Assembly (NCBI RefSeq): GCF_001513955.1
Contig: NZ_KQ948150.1
Location: 496,001-560,000 of the forward strand
Length of the DNA stretch: 64,000 nt
Origin: Streptomyces pseudovenezuelae
Lineage (GTDB): Bacteria > Actinomycetota > Actinomycetes > Streptomycetales > Streptomycetaceae
Direction: 5' to 3'
Position numbers and translations under genes: made by a program
Part shown: positions 1-8,985 of the stretch, piece after piece
How the letters are laid out: the number at the start of each line of letters is the position of its first letter
Numbering within the stretch: position 1 is the stretch's first letter
The notes under the pieces: generated by a model
The model's database searches: none
What the model saw: only the letters and a program-made list of their open reading frames with translations
What the model was told of the DNA's origin: nothing

Positions 1-3000
1 CGACCAGTCGCCGGACCGCTCGCCGGTGGCGCGGCCCAGGTAGTTGAACCCGATCCCGGGCGTCGGGAGGGCGGCGAGGACCGGGCCGGTCCGCAGGTTC
101 AGGTGGCGGAGCAGCCCGTGGCCGATGCCGTGGTCGGGGACGGCCCGCAGCTGTTCCTTCACCCCGCGCAGGATCTGCGCGGGGTCCGCGAGGTCGAGCC
201 CGGTGAGGTCGAGGCGGGCCGGGACGACGCTGGTGAACCAGCCCACCGTGCGGGACAGGTCCACCCCCTCGGCCAGGTCCTCCCGCCCATGCCGCTCGAT
301 GTCCACCAGCAGCGCCGGGTGCCGGCGCCCGCGGGCGAAGGCGAGGGCGAGGGCGGCGAGCAGGACGTCTTCGGGGCCGGCGTGGAAGGCGGCGGGGACC
401 GTGGTCAGCAGGTCCGTGGCGGGTGCGGGCGCCAGGACGCGGGTGAGGTGGCGCAGGGTGCCTACGACATCCCGCGCGGGATCGGGAGGCCGTACGCCCG
501 GCATCGGATCGGAGACCTCCAGCATCCTTCGCCACGTGTCCAGTTCGGGCTCGCGGGTCTCGGCCTGACGCTCCAGCAGCCGCGCCCATTGCCTGAACGG
601 GGTTCCGGACGGCGCCAGTTCGTCGCCCCGCCAGGCGGCGGCCAGGTCGGCCCGGACGATGCCCCAGGACACGGCGTCCACGGCCAGGTGGTGGATCGTC
701 AGCAGCAGGCGGCCCGGGTGGTCGGGCCCGGGGTCGTACCAGACCGCGCGCACCAACTCGCCCCGGTCCGGGTGCAGTCGGGGTACGGAAGGGTCGAGCG
801 CGGCCGCGAAGTCGCCGTCCGGGACGCCGACCCGCTCCAGTGGGACCGACGGGCCCCCGGCCGGCGGGATGTGCGCCGTCCAGTCACCCTCCGTCGCCAC
901 GCGGAGCCGCAGTGCGTCATGGTGGTCCAGTACCGCCTTCAGGGCGGCCGCGAGCCCCTTCTCGTCGGCCCCCGCCGGCGTGACGAGGAGCAGCGACTGG
1001 CTGAACGCCCCGACAGGGCCTCCGCGTTCACGCAACCGGTGCATGGCCGGGGTCAGTGGCAGATCACCGACCCCCGACTCCCGCGCGGCCGCCTGTGAGA
1101 CGGCCGGGCGGGTCGCGGCCAGCGCGGCGAGACCGGCGATCGAGCGGTGCTCGAAGACATCCCGCGGGGTCAGTCGCAGCCCGGCCGCGAGGGCCCGGCT
1201 GACGAGATGGATCGAGGCGATGCTGTCCCCGCCGAGGTCGAAGAAGGCGTCGTCCGCGCCCATGCCGTGCGGGTCACGCCCGAGCACCTCCGCGAACAGG
1301 TCGCGCAGGATCTCCTCCAGAGCGGTGCGCGGTGCCCGGCCCCCGGTCCGCGCCTCGGGGGCCGGAAGAGCGGCGCGGTCCAGTTTGCCGTTGGACGTCA
1401 TCGGCAGGGCGTCCAGCACCACGAACGCCTCCGGGATCATGTGGTCCGGCAACTGCCGGACCGCGTACGCCCGTACGTCCGTCACGTCGACCTCGGCCGT
1501 GCCCACCAGGTATCCGACCAGTCGCCGAGTCCCGGGGGCGTCCTCGCGCACCACGACCGCGGCCTGTTCGACCGTGCCGTGAGCGGTGAGCACGCCCTCG
1601 ATCTCGCCGGGCTCGATCCGCAGGCCCCGGATCTTCAGCTGGCCGTCGGCCCGGCCGCGCAGCACCAGGGAGCCGTCGGCGCGGCGCACGGCCAGGTCGC
1701 CGGTGCGGTACATCCGGGTGCCGGGCGGTCCGTACGGGTCGGCGACGAACCGCTCGGCGGTCAGACCGGGCCGGTTCCGGTACCCCCGGGCCACCAGGTC
1801 GCCGGCCACGTACAACTCGCCCTCGACGCCGACCGGGACGGGGTTCAGCCACGCGTCCAGGACGTGCGCGCGGGTGTTCCACATGGGGCGTCCGACGGGC
1901 ACCGGTCCCGACGGCAGGTCGTCGCCGGGTTCGATGCGGTGGTCGGTGCAGCCGACCGTGACCTCGGTCGGGCCGTAGTGGTTGATCAGCCGCACTCCGG
2001 GGTGGTCCCGGCGCCAGGCGCGCAGGGCCTCGCCCACCAGCGCCTCGCCGCCCAGCATGAACTCCTCGGCGGGCGAGATGTCGTACGGCAGGGCGGGCAG
2101 CAGTGCCAGATGGCTTGGCGTGGCCTTGAGGAACGTGTAACCGTCGGGCAGCGGGTCGGAGCCCGCCTCGTGCACGGCCGTGATGTGCACCCGGCCACCG
2201 GCCGCGAGCGCGCCGTGCAGGGTCGTGACCGTGGCGTCGAAGGTCATGGTCGCGTGCAGCAGCGAGGCTCCGCGCAGGCTCGGGTACACCTCGACGCAAC
2301 GGGCCACGTAGGTCGTGAGATTGCGGTGCTCGACGACCACACCCTTGGGGCGTCCGGTGGTGCCGGAGGTGTAGATCAGGTAGGCCGGGTCCGCGGGCCG
2401 GGTTCTCGCCAACTCGCCGTCGCATCCGGAAGCTTGCGCCTCCGGGCCGATGACCGGGCAGTCGACGTCCAGCGGCTCCCGGGCGATGACACAGACCGGG
2501 CCGGCGTCGGAGAGCACGTACGCGGTGCGCTCGGCGGGATGCTCCGGGTCGAGCGGCAGATAGGCCGCGCCCGCCTTGAGCACGGCCAGTACGGCCACGG
2601 CGATGTCGACGGACCGGGGCAGCACGAAGGCGACGATTCCGCCCGGCCCGGCGCCGAGCGAGGCCAGTGCCCGCGCCAATCGTTCGGCTCGCTGATCGAG
2701 TTGACGGTACGTCAGGCTGGTGTGGGCGTCCGACACGGCCACCGCGTCCGGCCGCTCGGCCGCACACGCCTCGAAGAGCCGGGGGAAGGTCGTCTCCGGC
2801 ACGTCCCGCGCGGTGTCGTTGTACTCGACGAGAAGGCGCCGCCGTTCGTCCGCACCCAGGATGTCCAGCGCCCCCACGGGCCGGTCGGGATCCGCCAGAG
2901 CGGCCCGCAACAACCGCTCCAGCCGGGCGGCGATCTCCTCGGCCGTAGCGCGGTCGAAGAGGTCGGCGCTGTACTGGAGGATGCCCCCGATGCCGTCCGG

Positions 3001-6000
3001 GGAGCCGTCGCGGGTGAGGTGCTCGCCGAGGTTGAAGGTGAGGTCGATCTTGGTGGCACCCGTCTCCACGGGGACCGCCTCGGCCGTGAGGCCCGGCAGT
3101 TCGAGGCGGGGGTCGGTGCTGCCGGGGCGGAAGGCGAGCATCACCTGGAACAGCGGGTGCCGGGCCGTCGAGCGCGGCGGGTTGAGAGCCTCGACCAGCT
3201 GCTCGAACGGCAGGTCCTGATGGGCGTAGGCCGCGAGATCGGTCTCCCGGACCCGGCCCAGGAGCTCCCGGAAGGTGGGCGCGCCGGAGGTGTCGGTGCG
3301 CAGGACGAGGGTGTTGAGGAAACACCCGACCAGGTCGTCCAGTACCTCCTCTGTGCGGCCCGCGACCGGTGTGCCCACGGGGATGTCGGTGCCCGCGCCG
3401 AGGCGCGTCAGCAGGGCGGCGAGCGCCGTCTGGACGACCATGAACGGGGTGGTCCCCGTCTCCGCGGCCAGGGATCGCAGCTGCCCGTGCAGCGCCGGGT
3501 CCAGGCGTACGGGGACGTCACCGCCCCGGTGCGTGGCACGGGCCGGGCGGGGGCGGTCGACGGGGAGCGCGAGTTCGTCGGGCAGCCCGGCCAAGGTCTG
3601 CCGCCAGTAGGCGAGTTGAGGGTCCAGCACGGTGCTGTCGAGCAGGTGCCGACGCTGCCAGACGGCGAAGTCCGCGTACTGCACCGGCAGCGGTGCCCAC
3701 TCGGGTGCGCGGCCCTCGCACCGGGCCCGGTAGGCGGTCGACAGATCGCGTACCAGGGGCTCCAGGGAGCGGCCGTCGGCGGCTATGTGATGCAGGACCA
3801 GCAGCAGGACGTGGTCCTCGCGGCCGAGGGCGAGAAGGTGGGCGCGGAGCGGGATGTCGTGGGCCAGCCGGAACTCCTCGCCCGTCAACTCGGCAAGGCG
3901 GGCGGGCAGTTCCTGTGCCTCGGCCGGCTCGCTGCGGACCCGGAGCCGGTGCCTGGCCGTCGCCGGGTCCAGCAGTCGCTGACGCGGGATGCCGTCGGCG
4001 TCCGGGTAGACCGTGCGCAGGATCTCGTGCCGGCTGACCAGGTCGGCCAGGGCCCCGCTCAGGGCATCCCGATCGAGGCCCGCGCCCCTCAGTCGTACGG
4101 CGAGCGGGACATGGTACGCCGCGCCCGACCCCTCCAGCCGGTCGAGGAACCACAGGCGCCGCTGGGCGGACGACAGCGGAGCCTGGTCGGTGTCGGCCCC
4201 CGGCACGGGCCGGGAGACCGGCCGTACGACGGCAGCCGGGGCCACCGCGTCGGCCAGCGCCGCCGGCGAGGGTGCCCCGAAGACGGAGCGCAGCGTCAGC
4301 TCCGCGCCCAGGGTGTCGCGAACGCGGCTGATCAGGCGCAGGGCGAGCAGCGAGTGACCGCCGAGGGCGAAGAAGCTGTCGTCGGGACCGACGGCCGGCA
4401 GCCCCAGGACGTCGGCGAACAGACCGCAGAGGGTCTCCTCCAGCGGGGTGCGCGGGGCACGGCTTCCGCCGCTCTGCGCGAAGGGGGCGGGCAGGGCGGC
4501 TCGGTCCAGCTTGCCGTTGGCGGTCAGCGGCAGCCGGTCCAGTCGGACGACGGCGGCGGGGACCATGTAGTCGGGCAGGCGCTCGGCCAGGTGGATGCGC
4601 AGGGCGTCCGGGACGGTGTCGCGGGCCGGGTGGGTGCGCAGGGCGTCCGCATCCGTGCTGTCGGCCGGCACCACGTAGGCGATCAGGTGCTCCTCCCGGA
4701 CCACCACGACCGCCTGCGCGACCGCCGGGTGCGCGGTCAGGACCGACTCGACCTCACCGGGCTCGATGCGGAAGCCCCGCAGCTTGACCTGGCTGTCGGC
4801 CCGCCCGTGGAACTCCAACTCGCCGTCACCTGTGAGCCGGACCCGGTCTCCGGTGCGGTACATGCGGGCGCCGGGCGGGCCGAAAGGGTCGGCGGTGAAG
4901 CGCTCGGCGGTGGCGTCGGGGCGGCCGAGATAGCCGCGGGCCAGGCCGGGCCCGGCGACGTACAGTTCACCGACCGTGGCGCGCGGAACCGGTCGCAGGC
5001 CGTCCCCGAGGACATAGCAGCGCATGCCGTCCAGCGGGCGCCCGATGGGCAGTGCGTCGGGCACGGCGGTCGCGTCGGCGCAGGGGCGGGAGGTGGCGAA
5101 CGTGGTGGTCTCGGTCGGGCCGTAGCCGTTGGTGACGGTCAGCCCGGGGCATGCGGCCAGCACCCCGCGCACCGAGGCCGCGGGGACGGCCTCACCACCG
5201 GCCCACACCTGACGCAGCCCGGCGAAACAGCCCGGGTCCTGTTCGGCGGCGAGCCGGAACAGCCCGGCGGTCAGCCACAGCGCCGTCAGCCCGTGCCGTG
5301 CCGTCAGCCGGGCCACCGCGGCGGCGTCCACGTCCTCGTCCGGGCCGGCGACCACGGCCGTGCCGCCGCTCAGCAGCGGCACCCACATCTCGTACGTCGA
5401 CGCGTCGAACGCCGTGGGCGAGTGGACGAGGACCCGGGTGTGCGCGCCGCCGCCGAACGCCGAGTCGGCCGCCAGCGCGGTGATGTCCCGGTGGGTGACG
5501 GCGACCCCCTTGGGCGTACCGGTGGAGCCGGACGTGAAACTGACGTACGCCAGCTGGGCCGGGTGCACGGGCACACCGGGGTCGGTGTCCGGCTCGCCGG
5601 TGAGGGACGGGTCGGTGACGGAGACGACCCGCGGGCCGTCGTACGCCTGAGCGTCACCGTCGGTCAGCAGCACCGTCGCGCCGGTCCGCGTGAGGATCAG
5701 CCGGGTACGTGCCGCCGGCGCGCGCGGGTCGAGGCCGACGTACGCGCAGCCCGCCTTGAGGACGGCCAGCAGGGCCGTGACGAGGTCGTCGGAGCGGCGC
5801 ATCAGGACCGCGACCCGGTCCTCCGGCCGGACGCCGAGCCGCAGCAGCCGATGCGCGAGCCGGTTGGCGCGGGCGTCGAGCTGTCGGTAGGTGGTCGTGC
5901 GGTCGTCGTGGACGACGGCCGTGCCGTCGGGGTCGGCGGCCACGCGGGCGGCGAAGAGCGCGGGAACCCCGCCGTCGCGGACGACGGGCGGCGGGCCGTC

Positions 6001-7359
6001 GAGCCGCGACTCCTCGCCGGGCAGGGCGGGTTCGACCCGGCCGACCACCGTGCCGGATTCGACGGCCGCGGCCGCGAACCGTTCCAGGAAGCGGACGAAC
6101 CGGCGGTGGTGCGCGGCGAGTTCGGCAGCGGAGTAGTGCTCGGGGCTCGCGTCGAGGTCCACGCGGATGCCGTTGTCGTCCCCGCGGTCGTAGACATTGA
6201 ACGCCAGGTCCTCGACCGGGCCCGTGGACAGGTTGTGGCGGGTCGTCGGGTGTCCGGCGAAGCGCAACTCCGGTCCGAAGGCCATGATGTTGACGACCGG
6301 GCCGAAGAAGCGGCCCCCGTCCTGCGGCCAGTCGAGTTCCCGGCGCAGGTCCTCGCCCCGGAAGCGCTGGTGCGCGAGCAGGTCGCGGGTGGTGCGGGCG
6401 GCCTGGCGTACGAGGTCGGCGGCGGTGGTGTCCGGGCGTACGGACAGCCGTAGCGGAAGCACGTTGGACGCCATGCCGGGAGTGGCGAGTTCGGCCTCGC
6501 TCTCCCGGCCGGTGACCGCGAGGCCGAGCACGACGTCCCTGGTACCGGTGAGTGCGTGCAGATAGGCGGCGGTCGCCGCGAGGACCACCCGGGACCAGCG
6601 GGTTCCGGCGCGCTCGGCGGCCGCGTGCACCAAGTCGCCCGCCGGAGCGGTGAGATGGCCCGTGCGACGCAGGAAACCGCCGGCGATGTGCGGAGGCCGG
6701 GCGGTCAGGCGCACCGGGTCGGGCCGGTCGGCGAGCGCGCGGGTCCAGTACGCCCGGTCCCGCTCGTGCCGCCCGTCCGCACGGTAGGCCTCGTCGGCGG
6801 CGGTCAGCGGGGCGATGGGCGCGGGCGGCGGGACGTGGCCGCCCTGCCCGTGGAGAGCCGGAAGCCCGGGGGAGTGCGGTACACGCTCGGCGAGCGCGCT
6901 GTACGCGTCCGCCACCCTGCGGGCGATCAGCGAGCAGCTGAAGCCGTCGACGGCGATGTGGTGGTACGCCTGGTACCAGATCCAGTGGTCCTCGGCGAGC
7001 CGCAGGAGCGCGTAGCGGAACAGGGGGCCCCGCTCCAGATCGAAGGGCGTGGCGAAGTCGTCCGCCATCCACTTCCTGGCGGCCTCGATGTCCGACACGT
7101 CGACCATGGGCATCGACCACGCGGGTGCCGCGTCGACGAGCAGGCGTACGCCGTCGTCGGCGGCCGCGAAGCGGGAGCGCAGCGTCTCCGTGGCGTCCAC
7201 CACCCGCCGTACGGCCGTGCGCAGCAGGTCGGGGTCGACGGGGCCGTGGATCTCCGTGTACTCGCCCACGTTGTAGGCGGCGTCGGCCCCGGCGAGTCGC
7301 TGGCCGAACCACATCGAACGCTGGGCGGCGGACGGTTCGAGGCGTCGGAGTGCGGTCAT
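1..7359 (-). CDS. Nonribosomal peptide synthetase, C-A-T-C-A-T-E (C-terminus beyond left edge)
   Basis: At least 2453 residues are read leftward from an ATG at 7359. Domain order by motif: C1 (HHIAVDG near residue 131), A1 (about 440-960, GPTETT), T1 (GGHSLL, Ser near 1002), C2 (HHIAADG near 1190), A2 (SGTTGRPKG), T2 (GGDSIAS, Ser near 2044), then an epimerisation domain (HHLAVDAVSW near 2223, VGWFTS) cut by the window. C1 resembles the DhbF-type condensation domain and has no loading module before it, so it may accept an acyl or aryl group from another protein. Aligned by eye to the GrsA template, the A1 pocket reads D-A-Y-W-V-A-G-T-F (valine-like) and the A2 pocket D-A-T-K-M-G-H-V-G (aspartate-like). 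The E domain would then give a D-residue at module 2. Specificities are inference; the NRPS call is certain. Confidence 0.96.
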   Translation of the reverse strand, partial: MTALRRLEPSAAQRSMWFGQRLAGADAAYNVGEYTEIHGPVDPDLLRTAVRRVVDATETLRSRFAAADDGVRLLVDAAPAWSMPMVDVSDIEAARKWMADDFATPFDLERGPLFRYALLRLAEDHWIWYQAYHHIAVDGFSCSLIARRVADAYSALAERVPHSPGLPALHGQGGHVPPPAPIAPLTAADEAYRADGRHERDRAYWTRALADRPDPVRLTARPPHIAGGFLRRTGHLTAPAGDLVHAAAERAGTRWSRVVLAATAAYLHALTGTRDVVLGLAVTGRESEAELATPGMASNVLPLRLSVRPDTTAADLVRQAARTTRDLLAHQRFRGEDLRRELDWPQDGGRFFGPVVNIMAFGPELRFAGHPTTRHNLSTGPVEDLAFNVYDRGDDNGIRVDLDASPEHYSAAELAAHHRRFVRFLERFAAAAVESGTVVGRVEPALPGEESRLDGPPPVVRDGGVPALFAARVAADPDGTAVVHDDRTTTYRQLDARANRLAHRLLRLGVRPEDRVAVLMRRSDDLVTALLAVLKAGCAYVGLDPRAPAARTRLILTRTGATVLLTDGDAQAYDGPRVVSVTDPSLTGEPDTDPGVPVHPAQLAYVSFTSGSTGTPKGVAVTHRDITALAADSAFGGGAHTRVLVHSPTAFDASTYEMWVPLLSGGTAVVAGPDEDVDAAAVARLTARHGLTALWLTAGLFRLAAEQDPGCFAGLRQVWAGGEAVPAASVRGVLAACPGLTVTNGYGPTETTTFATSRPCADATAVPDALPIGRPLDGMRCYVLGDGLRPVPRATVGELYVAGPGLARGYLGRPDATAERFTADPFGPPGARMYRTGDRVRLTGDGELEFHGRADSQVKLRGFRIEPGEVESVLTAHPAVAQAVVVVREEHLIAYVVPADSTDADALRTHPARDTVPDALRIHLAERLPDYMVPAAVVRLDRLPLTANGKLDRAALPAPFAQSGGSRAPRTPLEETLCGLFADVLGLPAVGPDDSFFALGGHSLLALRLISRVRDTLGAELTLRSVFGAPSPAALADAVAPAAVVRPVSRPVPGADTDQAPLSSAQRRLWFLDRLEGSGAAYHVPLAVRLRGAGLDRDALSGALADLVSRHEILRTVYPDADGIPRQRLLDPATARHRLRVRSEPAEAQELPARLAELTGEEFRLAHDIPLRAHLLALGREDHVLLLVLHHIAADGRSLEPLVRDLSTAYRARCEGRAPEWAPLPVQYADFAVWQRRHLLDSTVLDPQLAYWRQTLAGLPDELALPVDRPRPARATHRGGDVPVRLDPALHGQLRSLAAETGTTPFMVVQTALAALLTRLGAGTDIPVGTPVAGRTEEVLDDLVGCFLNTLVLRTDTSGAPTFRELLGRVRETDLAAYAHQDLPFEQLVEALNPPRSTARHPLFQVMLAFRPGSTDPRLELPGLTAEAVPVETGATKIDLTFNLGEHLTRDGSPDGIGGILQYSADLFDRATAEEIAARLERLLRAALADPDRPVGALDILGADERRRLLVEYNDTARDVPETTFPRLFEACAAERPDAVAVSDAHTSLTYRQLDQRAERLARALASLGAGPGGIVAFVLPRSVDIAVAVLAVLKAGAAYLPLDPEHPAERTAYVLSDAGPVCVIAREPLDVDCPVIGPEAQASGCDGELARTRPADPAYLIYTSGTTGRPKGVVVEHRNLTTYVARCVEVYPSLRGASLLHATMTFDATVTTLHGALAAGGRVHITAVHEAGSDPLPDGYTFLKATPSHLALLPALPYDISPAEEFMLGGEALVGEALRAWRRDHPGVRLINHYGPTEVTVGCTDHRIEPGDDLPSGPVPVGRPMWNTRAHVLDAWLNPVPVGVEGELYVAGDLVARGYRNRPGLTAERFVADPYGPPGTRMYRTGDLAVRRADGSLVLRGRADGQLKIRGLRIEPGEIEGVLTAHGTVEQAAVVVREDAPGTRRLVGYLVGTAEVDVTDVRAYAVRQLPDHMIPEAFVVLDALPMTSNGKLDRAALPAPEARTGGRAPRTALEEILRDLFAEVLGRDPHGMGADDAFFDLGGDSIASIHLVSRALAAGLRLTPRDVFEHRSIAGLAALAATRPAVSQAAARESGVGDLPLTPAMHRLRERGGPVGAFSQSLLLVTPAGADEKGLAAALKAVLDHHDALRLRVATEGDWTAHIPPAGGPSVPLERVGVPDGDFAAALDPSVPRLHPDRGELVRAVWYDPGPDHPGRLLLTIHHLAVDAVSWGIVRADLAAAWRGDELAPSGTPFRQWARLLERQAETREPELDTWRRMLEVSDPMPGVRPPDPARDVVGTLRHLTRVLAPAPATDLLTTVPAAFHAGPEDVLLAALALAFARGRRHPALLVDIERHGREDLAEGVDLSRTVGWFTSVVPARLDLTGLDLADPAQILRGVKEQLRAVPDHGIGHGLLRHLNLRTGPVLAALPTPGIGFNYLGRATGERSGDWS

Positions 7360-7423
7360 CGGCTGGCTCCGGTGGGGGTGGTGGCCGAGGTCGGCCGGCT
7401 GATCGGGCGGTGGTGCCGGGGCG

Positions 7424-8737
7424 TCAACGGGCCGCTTCCATGCCGGCGGGAGCGTGCGACAGGTGCAGGCTCACCTGCTCGGCGACCCTGCGGGGACCGT
7501 CGCCGTCCTCGGGCCACGGGACGCGCAGCCAGGGTTCGGCGGCGACGAGCGGGATCTCGCGGGCCCGCCTGGCCCGGCCGCCACCGGTGATGTTGAGCAG
7601 GACCAGCTCGTCGCGGTCGACCCGCCCGGCACGTACCGCGTCGGCGAGGGCGGCCAGTGCCACGCCCGCGCCGGGTTCGATGTCGATGCCTTCGGTCTCC
7701 TCGAACAGCGCCATCGCGGCCAGCGTGGCACCGTTGTCGACACACAGGACGTCACCGCCGCTCTCGGCGAGAGCCTCGCACACCCCACCGCGGACCGTGA
7801 ACGGCGGCCGCCTGTTGGTCAGTTCACGGGCCAGGGGTTCGCGCTCACGGTCGGCCGGCGCCGGGCCGCGCCGGTGCCAGGCCTCGAACAGCGGGGCGAA
7901 GGGCGCGTTCTGACACATCAACAGGCGGGGCACCGGTTCCCCGGCCGAGCGGATCCGGCGCGCCGCCTCATGGGCCCCGATGGCACCCGTACCGCTGCCG
8001 ACCGCCTGGACGTACGTCTGCGGCAGGCGTCCGAGGGTTTCGGCCGCGGCGAGCATCACGGTGCCCAGCCCGTCGCGGCGGCCGACGTTGCGGGCGCCGC
8101 CCTCCGCCTGGTGGCCGGGGAGCCGCGCCAGCAGGTCGGCGCAGGCGATGGCGTCGCTGTAGGTGGCGCCGCCGTCGAGGACGACGATGCGTACGCACGG
8201 GTCCGGCGGCCCGGGGAATCGCATGCCGTCCAGGGCCGGGGCGGGCACGACGATCAGACAGGGCACCTGATGGCGGGTCGCGGCCCAGGCGAAGGCGGCG
8301 GCGGTGTTGCCCGCCGAGGGGATCACCAGGACGGGCGGGTCGGCGGGCAGCCGGCCGAGCACCGTGTACGCCTCCAGGTCCTTGAAGGTGCAGGTCGGCA
8401 GCAGCGCTCCGCGTTCGGGCCAGTGACCGTTGAAGGCGACCCACAGCCGGTTCAGTCCGATACGGCTCCCGAGGCGGTCGGCGCGGTGCACGACCGGGCC
8501 GGGCGCGTCGGGGAACGCCCTGGCCACCGGCAGCAGCCCGGCGTGCCGGAACAGTCCGCTCGTGGTGTGGGGGGCTGGGGCCCGGGTGCTGTCGTACTCG
8601 GTGCGCAGGAACGCCGGCTCGTGCGGCCCGGGGCAGTCCAGGATGAGGCCGTCGTCCTCGTGGCGGGCTCCGCAGTACGAACAGATGAGCGAGTAGTGAC
8701 GGTTTCCCGCGTGTACTTGGGGGTGTACTCGGGACAT
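7424..8737 (-). CDS. PLP-dependent cysteate synthase/threonine synthase-like enzyme
   Basis: This 437-residue protein of fold-type II PLP enzymes lies 64 bp upstream of the NRPS and points the same way, so it probably shares its transcript. The N-terminus has a zinc-ribbon-like CSYCGARHEDD segment. The PLP lysine is in TCTFKDLEAY, and a glycine-rich SAGNTAAAF loop binds phosphate. The layout resembles archaeal cysteate synthase, a threonine synthase relative that turns O-phosphoserine and sulfite into cysteate. In this setting it may make a non-proteinogenic beta-substituted alanine for the peptide. Ordinary threonine synthase is less likely because of the biosynthetic context and the divergent lysine loop. 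A GGAAGG ribosome-binding site sits 7 nt before the ATG. Confidence 0.75.
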   Translation of the reverse strand: MSRVHPQVHAGNRHYSLICSYCGARHEDDGLILDCPGPHEPAFLRTEYDSTRAPAPHTTSGLFRHAGLLPVARAFPDAPGPVVHRADRLGSRIGLNRLWVAFNGHWPERGALLPTCTFKDLEAYTVLGRLPADPPVLVIPSAGNTAAAFAWAATRHQVPCLIVVPAPALDGMRFPGPPDPCVRIVVLDGGATYSDAIACADLLARLPGHQAEGGARNVGRRDGLGTVMLAAAETLGRLPQTYVQAVGSGTGAIGAHEAARRIRSAGEPVPRLLMCQNAPFAPLFEAWHRRGPAPADREREPLARELTNRRPPFTVRGGVCEALAESGGDVLCVDNGATLAAMALFEETEGIDIEPGAGVALAALADAVRAGRVDRDELVLLNITGGGRARRAREIPLVAAEPWLRVPWPEDGDGPRRVAEQVSLHLSHAPAGMEAAR

Positions 8738-8835
8738 TCCATTGCCTTCCGCAGGGCCATGCTTCGCAGGCCAATTGCATCCGGGAATTCCTGAATAGCG
8801 GGTGCGTCGAAGGTTACGGACGCCTCAACTGTCGG

Positions 8836-8879
8836 TTGACATTCCACCCCGCAGCGCAAACTGGTCCATACCAATGGAC
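8836..8879. promoter_or_regulatory. Divergent control region with perfect inverted repeat
   Basis: The 248 bp between the leftward PLP-enzyme/NRPS unit and the rightward dehydrogenase unit contain a TTGACA box (8836-8841) and a perfect palindrome, GTCCAT-ACCA-ATGGAC (8864-8879). A palindrome here could let one regulator act on both units. No convincing -10 box follows TTGACA at the standard distance, so the promoter is tentative; the inverted repeat is plainly visible. Confidence 0.45.
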
Positions 8880-8985
8880 TGTTCAGTTCCGCTTCATCTC
8901 GCCGTCTCCCGTGGGGGTGTGACGGCATGTTAGGCCTGGTGGTGCACGCCGGGGCGCATGCTCCTGACGAGAGGACGGCGGGGAA

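Noticed and set aside
1274..3325. 683-codon leftward frame rich in Arg and Pro
   Set aside because: It is a shifted reading of the NRPS on the same strand; the composition is typical of out-of-frame high-GC sequence.
1147..6453. A 1768-codon open frame on the + strand
   Set aside because: It is antisense to the NRPS. Its Arg/Gly/Val-rich translation has no domain, while the opposite strand reads as full NRPS motifs.
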